Shown here in pieces: positions 44,885-56,599 of a DNA stretch of 64,000 nt (position 1 is its first letter; each line of letters opens with the position of its first letter). Under the pieces are notes generated by a model that saw only the letters and a program-made list of their open reading frames with translations, was not told the origin of the DNA and ran no database searches. Both the position numbers and the translations under genes were made by a program. The DNA lies in assembly GCA_009801085.1 (NCBI GenBank), contig VNWV01000001.1:1612001-1676000 (forward strand), written 5' to 3'. The DNA comes from Lasiodiplodia sp. COLG20 (lineage: Eukaryota > Ascomycota > Dothideomycetes > Botryosphaeriales > Botryosphaeriaceae).

Positions 44885-46217
44885 CTAGCCAACAACCTCC
44901 GTCTCGAAGATAGGGTTGATATGGACGAGTTTCATATTCTCGCCACTGGTTACGCTGACCTTCTGATGCGGCGCGACAGGCTCGAGGTAGCGCATCCAGA
45001 CTTGTGATTTGCGGCAGTTGGTAGTTGCCGTGGTATTCGATTTCGGGACGAGTTCCCTGATTTGAAAGTTGCTCGAACGGCGCCAGAGTTCGTAATCCTC
45101 GCCCAGGTCCGTTGCTACAATCTTGATGTGGGGGTAGTCGACCTGGATCATTCCCAAGACGTCCTTGAACTTGACCTCATCACCTGGGGAATTGTAACGG
45201 GGAAGAGTGATGTTTTTAATGCCCTTGCTCTCCTCCAGAACACGTCGGAGACCCTCGACTTTGTCGTCGATACATTGCGAAAGGTAATAGTCACGGAGGA
45301 GATGCATTGAACACCCCATTGCGAGTGTCTCCAGGCGAGGACCAATGCGCGCCAGCTTAGGCAGAAGCGCTGCCTGCCATTCCACGTGAAGCTGAAGGTG
45401 CTTAAGATGTTCATGCTCCCTGAATACCGTGCGGAGAAAAGGAATGACCACGTTTCTGACCAGTCCAACGTCGATGTACAAGTTGATTCCAAAACCGACA
45501 AGCGTGGTGAGGTTAGGGAACAACTTGGGTATGTCCGAATCCAAAGTCTTTTCACCGAGATGCGGGTAGTAGTGAAGTTCTACGACGCTGACGAACCTCT
45601 GGGCAAGTACATCGGCATGTATCTTCAGATAGTATAGGATGCCCTGGGGAACCTCAATGCTGACGACTTGGGCATTCTTTGCAATTTGGAGTATTTCGAG
45701 GAGCTGTGTGGCAATCCAGCGGCGGGCATAAGTGGTGGAGCAACGCATTTTAGTTTGAGCGTTGAGAACGTAGTCCGGTGGGAATTCAAGGCCAAGGTAT
45801 CTGCAAGGTGATGTCAGCGCAGCTTTCGCTCTCTATTGTCGTCCATGCCGGGGGTAGTTGAAGCAATCGTCCGGACGAGAATGTCGAATTAAAAATTTTA
45901 CAAATACGTCCGGACGATAGCTTCAACTGCCCGGGCATGTTCCTTTGAAGCTATGTTTCTCACCTGGTGTGCTTGAGAGCGGCCGGAGGCAATGGGGTGT
46001 ACCGGTTGTGCAGACTGAAATGCCACAATCGGCGGAGGCGAATGGCGCGGAATATGTGGGGAATTGCAAGGTCATAGAAGCGCCTGTTGACCATCGACAG
46101 CGAGCAGATGGCGTTGTCTGCTCCCCGATTGGGGACGCTGATGCGCGCCACGGTCTCGACAATCTCTTTCAAGATGTCGCCGGGCATGTCGATGAGCGAA
46201 GGGCGGGTGCCCGACAT
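44885..46217 (-). CDS. F-box protein, two exons, MITE in intron
   Basis: Model: exon 1 46217-45964, exon 2 45800-44885, 389 residues. The intron (163 nt) has GTGAGA, GCTGAC and CCTTGCAG, keeps phase and contains a MITE-like element. Residues about 8-60 form an F-box: LIDMPGDILKEIVETVARIS and ICSLSMVNRRFYDLAIPHIF. The remainder has the leucine-rich pattern of fungal F-box proteins (LFPNLTTLVGFGINLYID; LKHLQLHVEWQAALLPKLAR; LETLAMGCSMHLLRDYYLSQ). It would bind Skp1 in an SCF complex; its target is unknown. The reading frame is intact. The open frame extends upstream to a GTG at 46358, but the ATG at 46217 sits just before the F-box and is preferred. Confidence 0.75.
45844..45939. mobile_element. 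MITE-like inverted-repeat element, copy 1
   Basis: A 96-bp element bounded by CATGCC...GGCATG. The outer 33 bp are near-perfect inverted repeats: GTAGTTGAAGCAATCGTCCG on the left matches, in reverse, CGGACGATAGCTTCAACTGC on the right, and both end in CGTCCGGACG. The centre is A+T-rich (GTCGAATTAAAAATTTTAC). A related copy lies at 52385-52471. It sits inside the intron of the F-box gene and should be removed by splicing. It has no coding capacity. Confidence 0.8.
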
Positions 46218-48076
46218 GGCGGCTTCGTTGCTGAGCGACTCAACGAGTGAGTGGGATGCTCGGCGGAAGGACGTGGTGAAAGGTGTGAAGGAGGGATTGA
46301 GTAGCTCGGGGGCGCGGGTGACGACATGCTCACAAATGCATGCGCATGGCACGTGCACCCACGTAGCCCGGACAACTCACGGGAAAATCAACTCTGCGAC
46401 AATTGTGGGAAGGCAGTAGCACACCTGTGAACGAGCTGCAACACCACAAAACCAATCACGGACCCATCCATGACTTTTTGCCTTTGTGAACGCCAGTCTC
46501 GAGCAATAAGCATATATATATTCCCACTCCCGTCGGACGGTGTCATTCTGCTTGGCCAGCTGACAGGGAGCAGCTATGGCCGCTCCGATGAACTAACGGG
46601 AATATTCTTGCGCATAGACAAGATTGTGGCAAAAGGTGGCTCCGTATATATAGTCATTTCAATCGGTGGAAAGAAATGAGCAAGAGACGGCCATTCCATA
46701 TTTAGCACTGTAAAGGGTCAAGCAAAAGGCAACAGCAAACAACCCCGTAAAGCTTTAATCTCCTCTCAAACTTGTTACGCAGATGACATATTCGAAAAAC
46801 ATCAGTCCTTGAATCTCTTAAGTGCGCTTAAGGCGAATCTGTCATAAGAGACAATCATGTACGCTTGCAAATATATGGCAGTTCTCAATAATGCTGGGAA
46901 AGCCGTAGCTCAGGCGAACAAGCAAATCTACGGTGCAGGCAATTATCATATTGACACGCCTTTTGGAATATTGGATTAATATTCATAAGCAATGCCGCTC
47001 TCACCGCTATGTTCCAAATCGTTGTCATCATCTGAGCACAGAGACATAAATCCCATTTATGTCATGAATATTCCGAATGTCTCTCTTGGTCGATTAGGGT
47101 GGTTCATTTCTGCAATAGAGTTTAGATGTCGGGATATAGAACATGGGATTGCACGTTACCTTGGAAGAGCAAACGACCATCACGGCAAGGCATGTAGCTT
47201 GCTGCACGACGTGATCATGAAGCTCTCATCAAGTGCCCAGCTGGAATCAAATCAAAAGTGTACATACTGTACAAAACATCGAATGGGAAAACTTGATGCA
47301 AAGAGTGGTCCGTCAGGCCTGCAGAGCATATAATGGAAGACAAAAGGGAGGTTATTCCTTGAAGCCGAGGGACACAATGAATTGTTGCGGGCAAAACAGT
47401 ATTTCTTAGGATCTGGTGAAAAAGGTGGCTCTGGCAGCATTGTTAGCTTCTGAACAAGAAAATCCGGACGTGTGGAAAGCGATCGGCTCCAAGGACCCGC
47501 TGTTTAGTGGGAGCCGCCACGTCCCAAACTATATTCTCGGAGATGTGGTTCTCTGCCGCACCAGAGTATTGGCCTCGCTCGCAGGCAGTCTTTGCCATGT
47601 ATCACGCGTACCATTTGTCAGCCTGCGGGTTGGAGTGTCCTCTCTGGCCAGCGAACAAAGGGGTGGGTGAACAATTCTCCTTGATCGAAACGAAACAACA
47701 GCGTTGCGTTGTTCAGGTGGCGCCGGCCAAGCTGCAGTCAATGTCCGCGGCGAGTGGCGAGGCATTCGGCTTGTCCTGGTGGGAGGATCCGCGCGTACGA
47801 GGTGAATGCGACATGGCCAGGCCAGGACTTTCCGCGGCCGTCCACTCGACGGCTCTTTGACGCCCACCTGCGCGGAAGGATGCAGCGAGTTGTTATAGAA
47901 CACCGGGTGTTGTCGGCGCGCTAAGTGGACCCTGCATTCACTTTCCTCAGGCGGACATTTAAACGCATCTGCGGTACTCCTCCCTTTACCACAACCACCT
48001 CTTTCCAAAACCCGACCTACGTCGCGCTTCACCGCAACTCGTTACTCACCCAATCCACTCATTCTCTTCCGCCGCA
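46218..48076. other. Intergenic stretch between divergent genes
   Basis: About 1.9 kb between the starts of the F-box gene (minus) and the SANT-like gene (plus), A+T-rich at 46640-47420. A 113-codon plus-strand frame (46992-47333) is open but has no recognisable features. The last part is the leader of the gene at 48077. Confidence 0.45.
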
Positions 48077-50696
48077 ATGTACACGTACAATCACGAGGAG
48101 GATGATCCCCGTCACGCGCAGGGACAGCGCAACAACAACAACCAGACGTTGAACCACCAGAATCAGGTACGCAGACACTCTATCCAGTGAAGGTGAACCA
48201 CCCGACGCTAACATTTGGCAGGATTCGCGCGCTTCGTACGAGCACTTGCACCCGTCGTACAACCCGAATCCGTACGCGTCGTTGCAGAGGACGCAGACTC
48301 CGGTGCTCAACTCAAGTCAGACTCAGATGCCACAGGGTCAGGTCTTCAACCCGGTGCAGTACCAGATGATGCCACCCACGGAAGGCAACGACAGTCTGTC
48401 ACCTGGCTTCGGCATGATGTCCCAGTTTCAACCTGGTGGCTTCGATTCCAACACCTTCGGCATTCCCTCCAACCCCGACGCGGACAACCACCTCCGTAGC
48501 CTCTATGGCCCGAACACGTATCAGCAGACATATGAGAATCTCGCTGCGAAAAAATGGATGCAGAAGCAGGAGTCTCAGCGCAGGGGCCAGGAGCTCCTTG
48601 CATCTCAGTTCCAGCCATCGTCAGTCAACTTCAACCCGTTCCAGGCCGGCAACCCCGAGGTTGGCAGGGCTTCTCAGATCCAGAGTAGCAGCGCATTCAC
48701 TTCTCCAAGCAATGGCATCCCTCCCAAGTCCATGCCCAGCAAGCTCACCCCTTTGCTGTCGCAGCGGGTCAAGGACAACTCCAGGCCCTCGCCTGACGTC
48801 GCTCCGCATGCTACACACCATGACTACAAGAACGCAGGGGTCTACAAGTCGCCGTATAGCAGCAATATCGCAATGTACAGGCGCGCTGCTTTCGAGGGCC
48901 CTGGTGGCGCCTTAAGCCGCAACGTCAACACGTCTTTCGACACCAGCGTTGTCGACTTGAACTGTCCCGACGATTCGGTCACCTGGAAAGTCATGAAGGA
49001 CATCAAGATGATAAACGCCGCACGGAAGCGTGAAAGCGACACGTTCGAGGACTCTCGTAATGACAACGATGACGATGTCGCCATGGTCCAAGCCACCTCC
49101 GACGAGGACAAGCCTACGCCAACCCAGCGCCGTTCCGACGAGCACACTTCCACCGCGGGTCCGGCCTTCTCTATCTCCAACATCGCCACGACGCTCCCCG
49201 GCAACCAGCCCGTCGAAGCCACCACCAACGATGCCGCCGACCCCGTCTCCAACCTCGACGACACGGCCGACACCAAAGCCGACAGTGACACCGACATCGA
49301 CGATGCCACCACGGTCCGCGACCCCTCCCCCAACCTGCTCCTCCGCCGTGACGGCCCTCCTTCTCCACCTGGCCGCTTCCCAGTGCGCACGAACAGGGAG
49401 ATTAGGCGCGCCTCAAGGTACGTCCTGTGGACGCAGCGCGAGAGCGCCGCCGTCGCGCACGTCATGGACTGGGCTCGCACCGTGTTCGAAGGCGCCTCTC
49501 TCGACGATGCACTCTGGGAGATGCTCTCACAGCGCCTCGCCACGCACTACAACGTCCTCCGCCCCGCCACCGTCATCCGCGAGCGCTGGGAGAAGTTCCT
49601 GCGCGACAACTATCAGCACGATATCAAGTTCACGCCGTACCCCGAGTCGCTGCGGAACCTGAAGCGGAGGTTCGAGGTGCTGAAGCAGGAGAACGAAGAA
49701 TACGAGGACGACATCACCTCGTACAACGGGATCTCCGCCGCTCCTGCTGTCGTCGGCGACAAGCGCAAGCGCGACCTCTCCTTCTCCACCTCGCTGTCCA
49801 CCTCCTTCGACGACGACACCGACACGGACACCGACAACGACAACTCCGGCCCCTCCACCCCCTCCCCCTTCCACGTCTTCCCCGCCAACCCCAACGCGCC
49901 CGCCCCCACCTCGCCGCAGACCTTCCCCCGCCCGGCCAGCAAGCTTCGCCGCGTCACCAACGCCGGGGAGGACGCCAGTGGCACGCCCTTCCCCATTAGG
50001 CAGAAGCAGAACAAGCCAAAGCGCAAGAAGGCCCCCAGCAAGCACGTCGTCGCCCTCGCCCGCGCGCAGTTCTCGCTCCCGCACGCCTTCAGCGCCGCCC
50101 GCGACGCCGTCGCCCACCTGCGCACCGCGTCGGCGCACAGCGTGCGCGGCTCGTTCGACAGCCCTGGCACGTTTAGCCTCGGCGATAGCTACAGCTCGGC
50201 TGCTGGCGGCAGCAGTGATCCGAAGGACGTCATGCGGCTCCGTGTCGTGGGGCAGAAGGTGCTGGATACGTTTGCGGCGAGGACGGGGGTCGCGCTGCCG
50301 AGCGTCTCCGCGGAGATACTGAGGAGGGCGGTTGGGGAGTTTGCGGGGGTGATGAAGAAGGAGCGCCAGGGCGTCGACGACGGCACGTCTGTGTCGTTTG
50401 ATGTGGAGGAGATGGATGTGGATAGTGAGGCTGAGGCTGAGGCTGAGGCTGACACCGACGAGATGAGTGAGGAGGCGAAGGCGCTGAAGGAGCAGCTCGA
50501 GGCGCAGTGTGTTGGTGTTGGCGTCAGCTTTGTGTGCAAGGAGCAGGACGACGACTACGACGATGAGGAAGAAGATGGTGGAGAGGCTGGTGAGAAGCCC
50601 GGTGCAGAGGCTGATGGAGCCGCTGCTGAAGAGGTTGTTGACCCTGCTGGTGGTGAGCCTGATGAAGAGGGCGATGGTACTTCGGCTCTTGTTTGA
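48077..50696 (+). CDS. Myb/SANT-like regulator with acidic tail
   Basis: Model: exon 1 48077-48166, exon 2 48222-50696, 854 residues. The 55-nt intron has GTACGC, GCTAAC and TTTGGCAG and is in phase (…NHQNQ then DSRASYEHLHPSYN). Residues about 425-490 look like a Myb/SANT-type helical domain: RYVLWTQRESAAVAHVMDWA, then LWEMLSQRLATHYNVLRPAT and VIRERWEKFLRDNYQHD, with tryptophans at Myb-like spacing. Before it lies a long Ser/Gln/Pro-rich part; after it come an acidic Thr/Asp run, a basic patch (KQNKPKRKKAPSKH) and a strongly acidic end. This suits a nuclear DNA- or chromatin-binding protein; the target is unknown. The sequence is intact. It faces a second SANT-like gene at 53167-54123 with a pseudogene between. 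Confidence 0.85.
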
Positions 50697-51312
50697 GCTG
50701 GGTTTGCTTTCCTTGTGAGTTTGCATCACAAAAGAAAAGGGAGAAGGGAGAAACGGTTTATCTGGCGGTCTTTAGCGATACACTTCACTTGTTTTCATGA
50801 TTTTTGCTTTTCTAGCGACAATACCTTTAAAAGAGAGACAGCTTCATGCAGTAGGTAGTAATCGAGACGAATCATCGTTACCTTGCCCTTCCTCCATCCC
50901 CCTCAACAACCCACAACCAACCATCTCCAACTTCTCCCCCGTCAACGGAGCCATCCTGCGATGCTGCTCTCTGAAACTCCCATTGCTCCTCGCCATTCAC
51001 CACTGGATTTCACTCTCATAGATATCCATCTATTTCATTTGCGTTGATCCAGGCCGCCGCCTCGATGATAGCCAACTAGACGTATTCCAGGCTATGACTA
51101 CCTCACCGTTGTCATGACGGCTTTCTCGGGGCAGCGACTTCTCGAACAACTGTATCGAAATAGCCGGACACATGCACAGGCAGCGCGAAACCCTCAGCGA
51201 CGAGGGTGGGCGTGAGGGTGTGCTGGATCCCGGCTAAGAAAGCGGAGGTTGCGGCACTTGGCGCAGGGATTCCGTGGCAGGCGGTAGGTTGGCGCGGTGC
51301 AGACGGCAGCTG
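50697..51312. other. Intergenic stretch
   Basis: About 0.6 kb downstream of the SANT-like gene, pyrimidine-rich near 50880-50950. No coding frame or repeat recognised. Confidence 0.5.
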
Positions 51313-52122
51313 CTATCTTGAGGGTGTTCCAGGGCTGCGACGGGGAGTCTGGGACGAGTCGGGGATGGTGGAAGGAGCCTGCAGGCAGCAGCGTGGGTGG
51401 CTGCGAGAGCACCGACTCGGGCGGCGGTGAGCGGCGGCGACTCTGGCGGAGGTGGCGTCGTGAATGTCCTGGGCTTCTGGATGATCGTGAGCTTTGCTGG
51501 TGTCGTCGCGATCGCGGCGGAGGCGGTAGAGTCGGTGCTGCTGCTCTGCTTTAGCTTTTCCCCCTCCTCCTTCGTCTTCTTCTCTTTCAGCCTTCCTTTT
51601 CACTGAGATGCTCGTTTCGCGGTGAGAGAGCTTTGCCGCCAATTTCCTTTCCATCGCGCCATCGAGCGAGCTGTGGAGCTCCGGGTTTGGAGTGGCGCTT
51701 GAGGCGTCCACTAGAACGCTTTGTTGAAATGGGTAGGCGGGAAGTAACTTGGGAGAGGCCGACTCGGAGGCGGGCGTCGGGCTGTCGAGGTCCAGAGCCT
51801 GGCGTGTGCTGGAGCACCGTCGTTCTTCGTGATCTGATGAGTTCTCAAGCATGACGTTCTCAGCCTGTGACTTGAAGGGATTGAAGCTGCTGCTCACCTC
51901 TACGTGCTCGATGTGAGAATATCTTACAATCTGGGCGGCTGTGTCAAACGTAATGCTTCGTCCAGATCCCACTTCAGCCTTGTACAGGCCCATGGCGACG
52001 CGACCCGCAACCTTGTCACTCAACTGACTCAGTTACATTTCGATGAGAGCCTTGGTGGTCGCCGCAGATCTCATTCTCAGCGCAGTCGTCCTCGCCTTGG
52101 TGGTGTAGTCTTCAAGTGACAT
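51313..52122 (-). pseudogene. Unknown gene with one in-frame TAA
   Basis: The ATG at 52122 opens MSLEDYTTKARTTALRMRSA and ATTKALIEM, then a TAA (52035-52033). The same frame continues without further stops to 51313: LSQLSDKVAGRVAMGLYKAE, FDTAAQIVRYSHIEHVEVSS, then a Ser/Pro-rich and charged region. Protein character is equally good on both sides of the TAA, so a single nonsense mutation (for example CAA or AAA to TAA) in an otherwise intact 269-codon frame is the simplest reading. A protein from the internal ATG (MGLYKAEV) is possible. The last 60 residues (RRPSRCSRSHPRCC) may be beyond a missed splice. Family unknown. Confidence 0.5.
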
Positions 52123-52384
52123 CTTGCCATGAGGGAGGACAGCATATTCTTGTAGCGCTTGGGTTTGCTGGTGTTACTCGTCCTTGGGGAAGCGCACTAA
52201 CAACGTAGCCAGGGGCTTCGAAGGAGTGCGCGCGACGAGCGATGATGCACGCGTGTATGTGTTCCGCGTTGCCCCAGCCGGCGCGTATAGGACGGACCTG
52301 CGTGGACTGAGATCATGTCGGCGACTGCCCAGGGTGCCAAATCTGGGCTATTATAAGTAATGTGATGTGCATTTAAGCTCACTT

Positions 52385-52471
52385 CATGGGTACTGGAAGC
52401 TACTATCCAGACGAACATGTCGAATTATTAAATGTACATCTACGTCCGGATGATAGCTTTAACTACCCATG
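52385..52471. mobile_element. MITE-like inverted-repeat element, copy 2
   Basis: An 87-bp element bounded by CATGGGTA...TACCCATG. Left arm GGGTACTGGAAGCTACTATC and right arm GATAGCTTTAACTACCC are inverted and diverged; the centre GTCGAATTATTAAATGTAC matches that of copy 1 (45844-45939). It is more degenerate than copy 1. It lies in intergenic DNA upstream of the TAA-containing pseudogene. Confidence 0.75.
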
Positions 52472-53166
52472 TAGGTCTGATGCCGTTGCTTAGTGTTCTT
52501 GAAGATAATTACGGAGGACTATTCCTTTTTGTGCGTACATGACTACTCCAATTTCCGGAATTTCATTGAAGTTCAGTTGCAGAGCCAGGAAATCGCATTT
52601 TCAGGGCTCGCGAGAGCCTTGCAGTTCTGAATGAAGCTCTGGGCCTGGTTGTCACGATCTCAAGAAGCATTCGTGTTTGGCAGCACGATGTAAAGCCACC
52701 TTGCTTGACTGAGAGTATTGACATGCGCGTAGTGTGTGCTGGGCAGAAGCTCAGCGGAAGTTATTTCTTTGGGCATCCAGCTCCGGATCGTCGGTGATCT
52801 CGATTACCCTCAAAATTGTAAAGGCCAGTTGCTTTTTAAGACAGCAGCGAGATGAACATAATACGAAATACAGCTATTATTTTCATCTCGAATTAGGACA
52901 TCTAGAGCGACTATTACGCTCTAACACTAGCTATTACAGAGCCATGGCCTTTTCCCTTTAGGCCGTTGCCCCCATTAGTCCGTAAACCCTATCTACCATC
53001 TAAGCCATTCTCGCAAAAGAAAAAAAAAAAACGCCCGTTGTAAAACCCAGAACAAGTGAAACAGTCCCTCTAAAGCCAGTCTAGCAACACAAGCCAATCT
53101 AAACCCGCATCTCCTCTTCTATCGCATTGCACCATCAAATAAACCCCGCATCACATCACAACCCCA
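52472..53166. other. Intergenic A+T-rich stretch
   Basis: About 0.7 kb, A+T-rich with an A-run near 53020. It lies beyond the 3' end of the minus-strand SANT-like gene. No gene seen. Confidence 0.5.
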
Positions 53167-54123
53167 TCAAACCACATCATCATCATCCTTCTTCACCCCC
53201 TTAACAACCCCCTTCCTCACCCTCGCCGGCTCCACCCCCTCGGGCACTCCTTCCGGGCGCACCTTCTTCTCATCCCCCATCCCCGTCAACTTCCGTCCAT
53301 CCCTCTCCCACCAATTCTTCACCGCATTCCCCGTCTTCTTGATGCCGTACACCGCCTCGAGCATCTCGGCCACCAGCGCGAACTTGTCGACCATGCGCAT
53401 CGCGATCGGCGGGCCGTAGCCGCCCGCGCCGTAGGGCAGCTCGTGGAAAGCGTGCTGGATCAGAGAGGTGGTGGCCATGGCTTCCGTGTAGGTCCAGCTG
53501 TCGAAGCGGCGGCCGAGACGGTCGGTTTCGTCGTACGTCGGCATGGGCGCGACGGCGGTGGTGGGGAGGGAGAGGGATGGTGCGATGAGGGAGGTGCGTG
53601 TGGGGAGGGGGGGGACGGGTGGGAGGGTGCGGGCGGTGGCGCGGATGGCGAGCGGGATGGTGTCGGTGGAGGAGGCGCTTGAGGTGCTGGAGGAGCGGGA
53701 GTGGTGGCCCGTGGCGGAGTCGGGGTCGATGTCCATGGCCGAGGCCGCGTGGATGGCGGGCGAGGCGTCGTCGATGGCCATGGCCGGGACGCTGTTGTCG
53801 TTGACGATGTCCTCCTCGAATGTGACCTTCTTGGCGCGTGTGATGCGGAGCGCGGTGTACGACTTGTCTTTCCTTTTGAGCTTGGAATGGGCGGTTGGCT
53901 TCAGTGAAGCGCCGCCGGCGGCCATCATCTCTTGCTGTGCCTTCTGGACCTGTCCCGCTGTCAGCTCGATGGTATTTCTTCAAGGTGATTTCGGGGAACC
54001 TACAACGCTCCTGAAGACGATGCGAGGTGGGAGCTTGCGCGGGCGCTTGTAGTTCGGATCCTCGCGTTGCTTCCTGTCCGACTCCTCGACTTCCTTCGGG
54101 ATAGTGTACTCTCGATAGTCCAT
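53167..54123 (-). CDS. Small Myb/SANT-like protein, two exons
   Basis: Model: exon 1 54123-54004, exon 2 53949-53167, 300 residues. The 54-nt intron has GTAGGT, GCTGAC and GGGACAG; exon 1 ends RIVFRSV and exon 2 resumes VQKAQQEMMAAGG. The N-terminus is charged and basic (EVEESDRKQREDPNYKRPRK). Residues about 185-262 form a Myb/SANT-like block: RRFDSWTYTEAMATTSLIQH, then MRMVDKFALVAEMLEAVYGI and NAVKNWWERDGRKL, with tryptophans near each end. The tail is basic (RVRKGVVKGVKKDDDDVV). Likely nuclear; role unknown. It may belong to the same broad fungal family as the protein encoded at 48077. Intact. High GC produces long antisense frames here. Confidence 0.8.
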
Positions 54124-56399
54124 GGCGAGTGGAGATGATGAGTGAGCGCGATGTCGAGTGCCCAACCAGGCGATGTTGTTTGAGAATTGCAACGGTTGGG
54201 GCCGTCGACGGGAAGGATCTGAAACCGCCGATGCAGAGAAGACCTTCGCAGCGCCGAGTAAAGAGTGGATCGGGTCAGTGGTCGGTGAACAGAGCAGAGC
54301 GTTGGTGATGTCGGGTGATTTGTTGGGCAGCGCGGCGGACACGGCGGACGCGTCCGACGGGTGATATCAGCCGCGAAGACTTCTCGATCACTTTCGGTTT
54401 TGCACCCGCTCCGAAAGGCTAAAAGAGCCCACCCGGCCCGGCGGAGAAAGGGTTCACCCAGGCTCCCTGACTCCATGCATAGATTTAATAGAAGTCTGAT
54501 GTGGGCGTAGTACTGGAGCTTCGCCGCCGCTTGTTAGATCAGATATTCCATAGAACCGTCGTTGCAGCCTCACCTTAAGCCTTTGAGACTCGACCCTCCG
54601 ATATTCCCAAGAGCTTCCCAGGGAATAGAGATGACTTTGAAGAGGAGCGATGCCACCTCACCCATGGCACTTCACCTTAAGTCCACCAACAGCGGTGTGA
54701 ACCAGACCCAGTGAAGGCTTCCAACATGCGCGTTTCCAGGCAAATGCGGTCTGAACATCTCTTATTCCATGCTAACGTCCTCCAAGTTGCAAGAAAGCCA
54801 AACGTCTCGCTTGTCTCGAAAGCGAGCGCCTGAAGCGCTTCCAAGCAACCGCGCTGTCTTGAGGCTCCGGCTATCATGAATTCTGTACCATACGCAGCGT
54901 TCCGAGAGTCAGTGTCATGTTTCGCCAGCGGATTTCCAACTCCTTCTCAAGGACAGAAGGCTTGGTGGCGTCGGACTAGTTGCTTTCGAAGAGCTCCCTG
55001 CCGTGACGAGGGCTTTAACTGTCAGAATAACTTAGGGCACATAAGAGTTCTTGTAGGTTCCAGTAATGCCGTTTGGAGACCACCGGACATTGGCGCCGAA
55101 GGGTAGGCGACAATAATCGGGCAAGGGAGGCTTGTTGATAAGATGTGCCCGGCCTGATGACGCGAGAGCAGACACGGGCAGTCACCTCTGAATGCATGGG
55201 CAAGGGAGCTGCGTTGGAGAAGAGTTATCTGTAAAATTGTCAGGCATGCCATGGGCTTCAGCATCGAGGTCGAGAATATACGTACAACACGGAGCGTGAC
55301 ATCGACAGCCGTGGGAGCCCGTCCACCGTGAGGCATTGCAGGTGGTGAGCTACACCACGTCGGTGTCGCTGTCGAAGCTCACCAAGGAGATCAGCTGGAT
55401 GCACAAGGCCATCGTCGCGGACGAAGCCTCCGCCTCGTGGTGTCGGGTCGATCAGAAGGAGATGGCACATCCTCACTCGAGCGTGGAGCGAGCGCAGCGA
55501 AGCGGCACAGTGGGGAGACAAAGGTGGTTCCCAGCAGCGAACGCTGCCCGCGCTGCGGGCAAAATGACGAGCTCATTTGAAGCTGCTGTGGTGCGGCCGG
55601 AGCGGCGGACAGGACATTGGTAATCTGCGAGAAGGCGTCGGAGGCATGTCAGCATGGGCAAAGGCATGCCGAGATGCGCCACAGCGGTAGAGGGGAACCA
55701 AAATTGCAGCTCAAAATGTGTGCCGCGAAACAATGTCAGCGTTGGACGAGTACGACCGGCTGTCAGAGATGTTGACCGCCGACTCCACCGAGATGTCCTT
55801 GACACGCGCGGGCCACGAATGGCTTGCGGAGGACATCGCCAAAGTGAGCTAAAGACATTTGGAAGACTGACTTGTGACGCTGGACCGTGGCAAAGACTCC
55901 GGCACTCCTGCTGTTGCTGATGTTGGTTCGCCCGTCGGGGCTACGCGCGAGCGGGGATGAACAATGTCGCAAGCCCGTGGCGACGTGACACCGTCTCGCC
56001 GTGTGTGCGGTCGCGCGAAGCACTTTCATTGGGGCTTTCAGCCCGCAGGAATCGCAAATGACAGCTTTTGTAGCTGCTGAGCCTGTCTTGACGCTTCACC
56101 GTTGTCGCGCTGAATCGCCGCGCAGCCGCCGCCGTCAACACCACAGCCGCCGAGTCGTGAACGAGTCCAAACGCGAAAATTTTCACTTCGCGTGACAGTG
56201 CGCCCCGGAGAACCTTGCTACTCATCGGTGCAAAGACCGCCGTACGGCGACACGCAGCCAACGCCAGGAACGACCACCTTACGCTTCTCTGTATTCCTTT
56301 CCCAAATCACCGCTTCTTCCTCAAGGACCTGCGCAAGGCAGATCGCTCAACGAAAAAGAATGGTCGCGTCAGCCCCAAGTAGTGCAATAGAGGCGACAC
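54124..56399. other. Stretch with only fragmentary coding signs
   Basis: About 2.3 kb. The clearest coding-like piece is plus-strand 55733-55852 (MSALDEYDRLSEMLTADSTE, then RAGHEWLAEDIAK, stop). It could be an exon of a decayed gene together with KLTKEISWMHKAIVADEA near 55380-55430. I could not connect them by splicing. Nothing else is supported. Confidence 0.35.
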
Positions 56400-56552
56400 T
56401 GTGGCAGCGAAGTATGAGTGGAGCTCAGGGACCAGCTACCCGGTGCCAAAAACTGGTTTAATCAGTAGAAAAGCCCCACGTAGGAGCGTTCTAGAGATTA
56501 AACTAAAAAGAACAGCTACTTCACTTGATCTAAGCCAAAAGGCAAAGAGAGC
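56400..56552 (-). ncRNA. U2 snRNA-like sequence, probable pseudogene or variant
   Basis: The minus strand reads CTCTCTTTGCCTTTTGGCTT, AGATCAAGTG, then CTGTTCTTTTTAGTTTAATC, clearly U2 snRNA. The stem-loop IIb equivalent (GCTCC-TACGT-GGGGC) can still pair, and a TTTTTGGC stretch stands where the Sm site (AUUUUUGG) belongs. The conserved GUGUAGUAUCUG, which contains the branch-site-pairing bases, is changed to GTGAAGTAGCTG, with two substitutions. U2 pairs with the intron branch point in the spliceosome, so these changes would alter recognition. The 3' third is hard to align. A TACTTAAACC sequence lies roughly 50 bp upstream. I regard it as a diverged copy, more likely dead than active. End positions are approximate. 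Confidence 0.65.
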
Positions 56553-56599
56553 TGAAGAAGAAAAAGAGGCGTTGGACCGCCTGGTCGGCGGGTTTAAGT

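Noticed and set aside
47529..48032. 167-codon minus-strand frame
   Set aside because: It covers the leader of the gene at 48077 on the opposite strand and has no protein-like features.
49527..50729. 400-codon minus-strand open frame
   Set aside because: Antisense shadow of the SANT-like gene's GC-rich coding sequence; the Leu/Arg-rich product lacks any domain.
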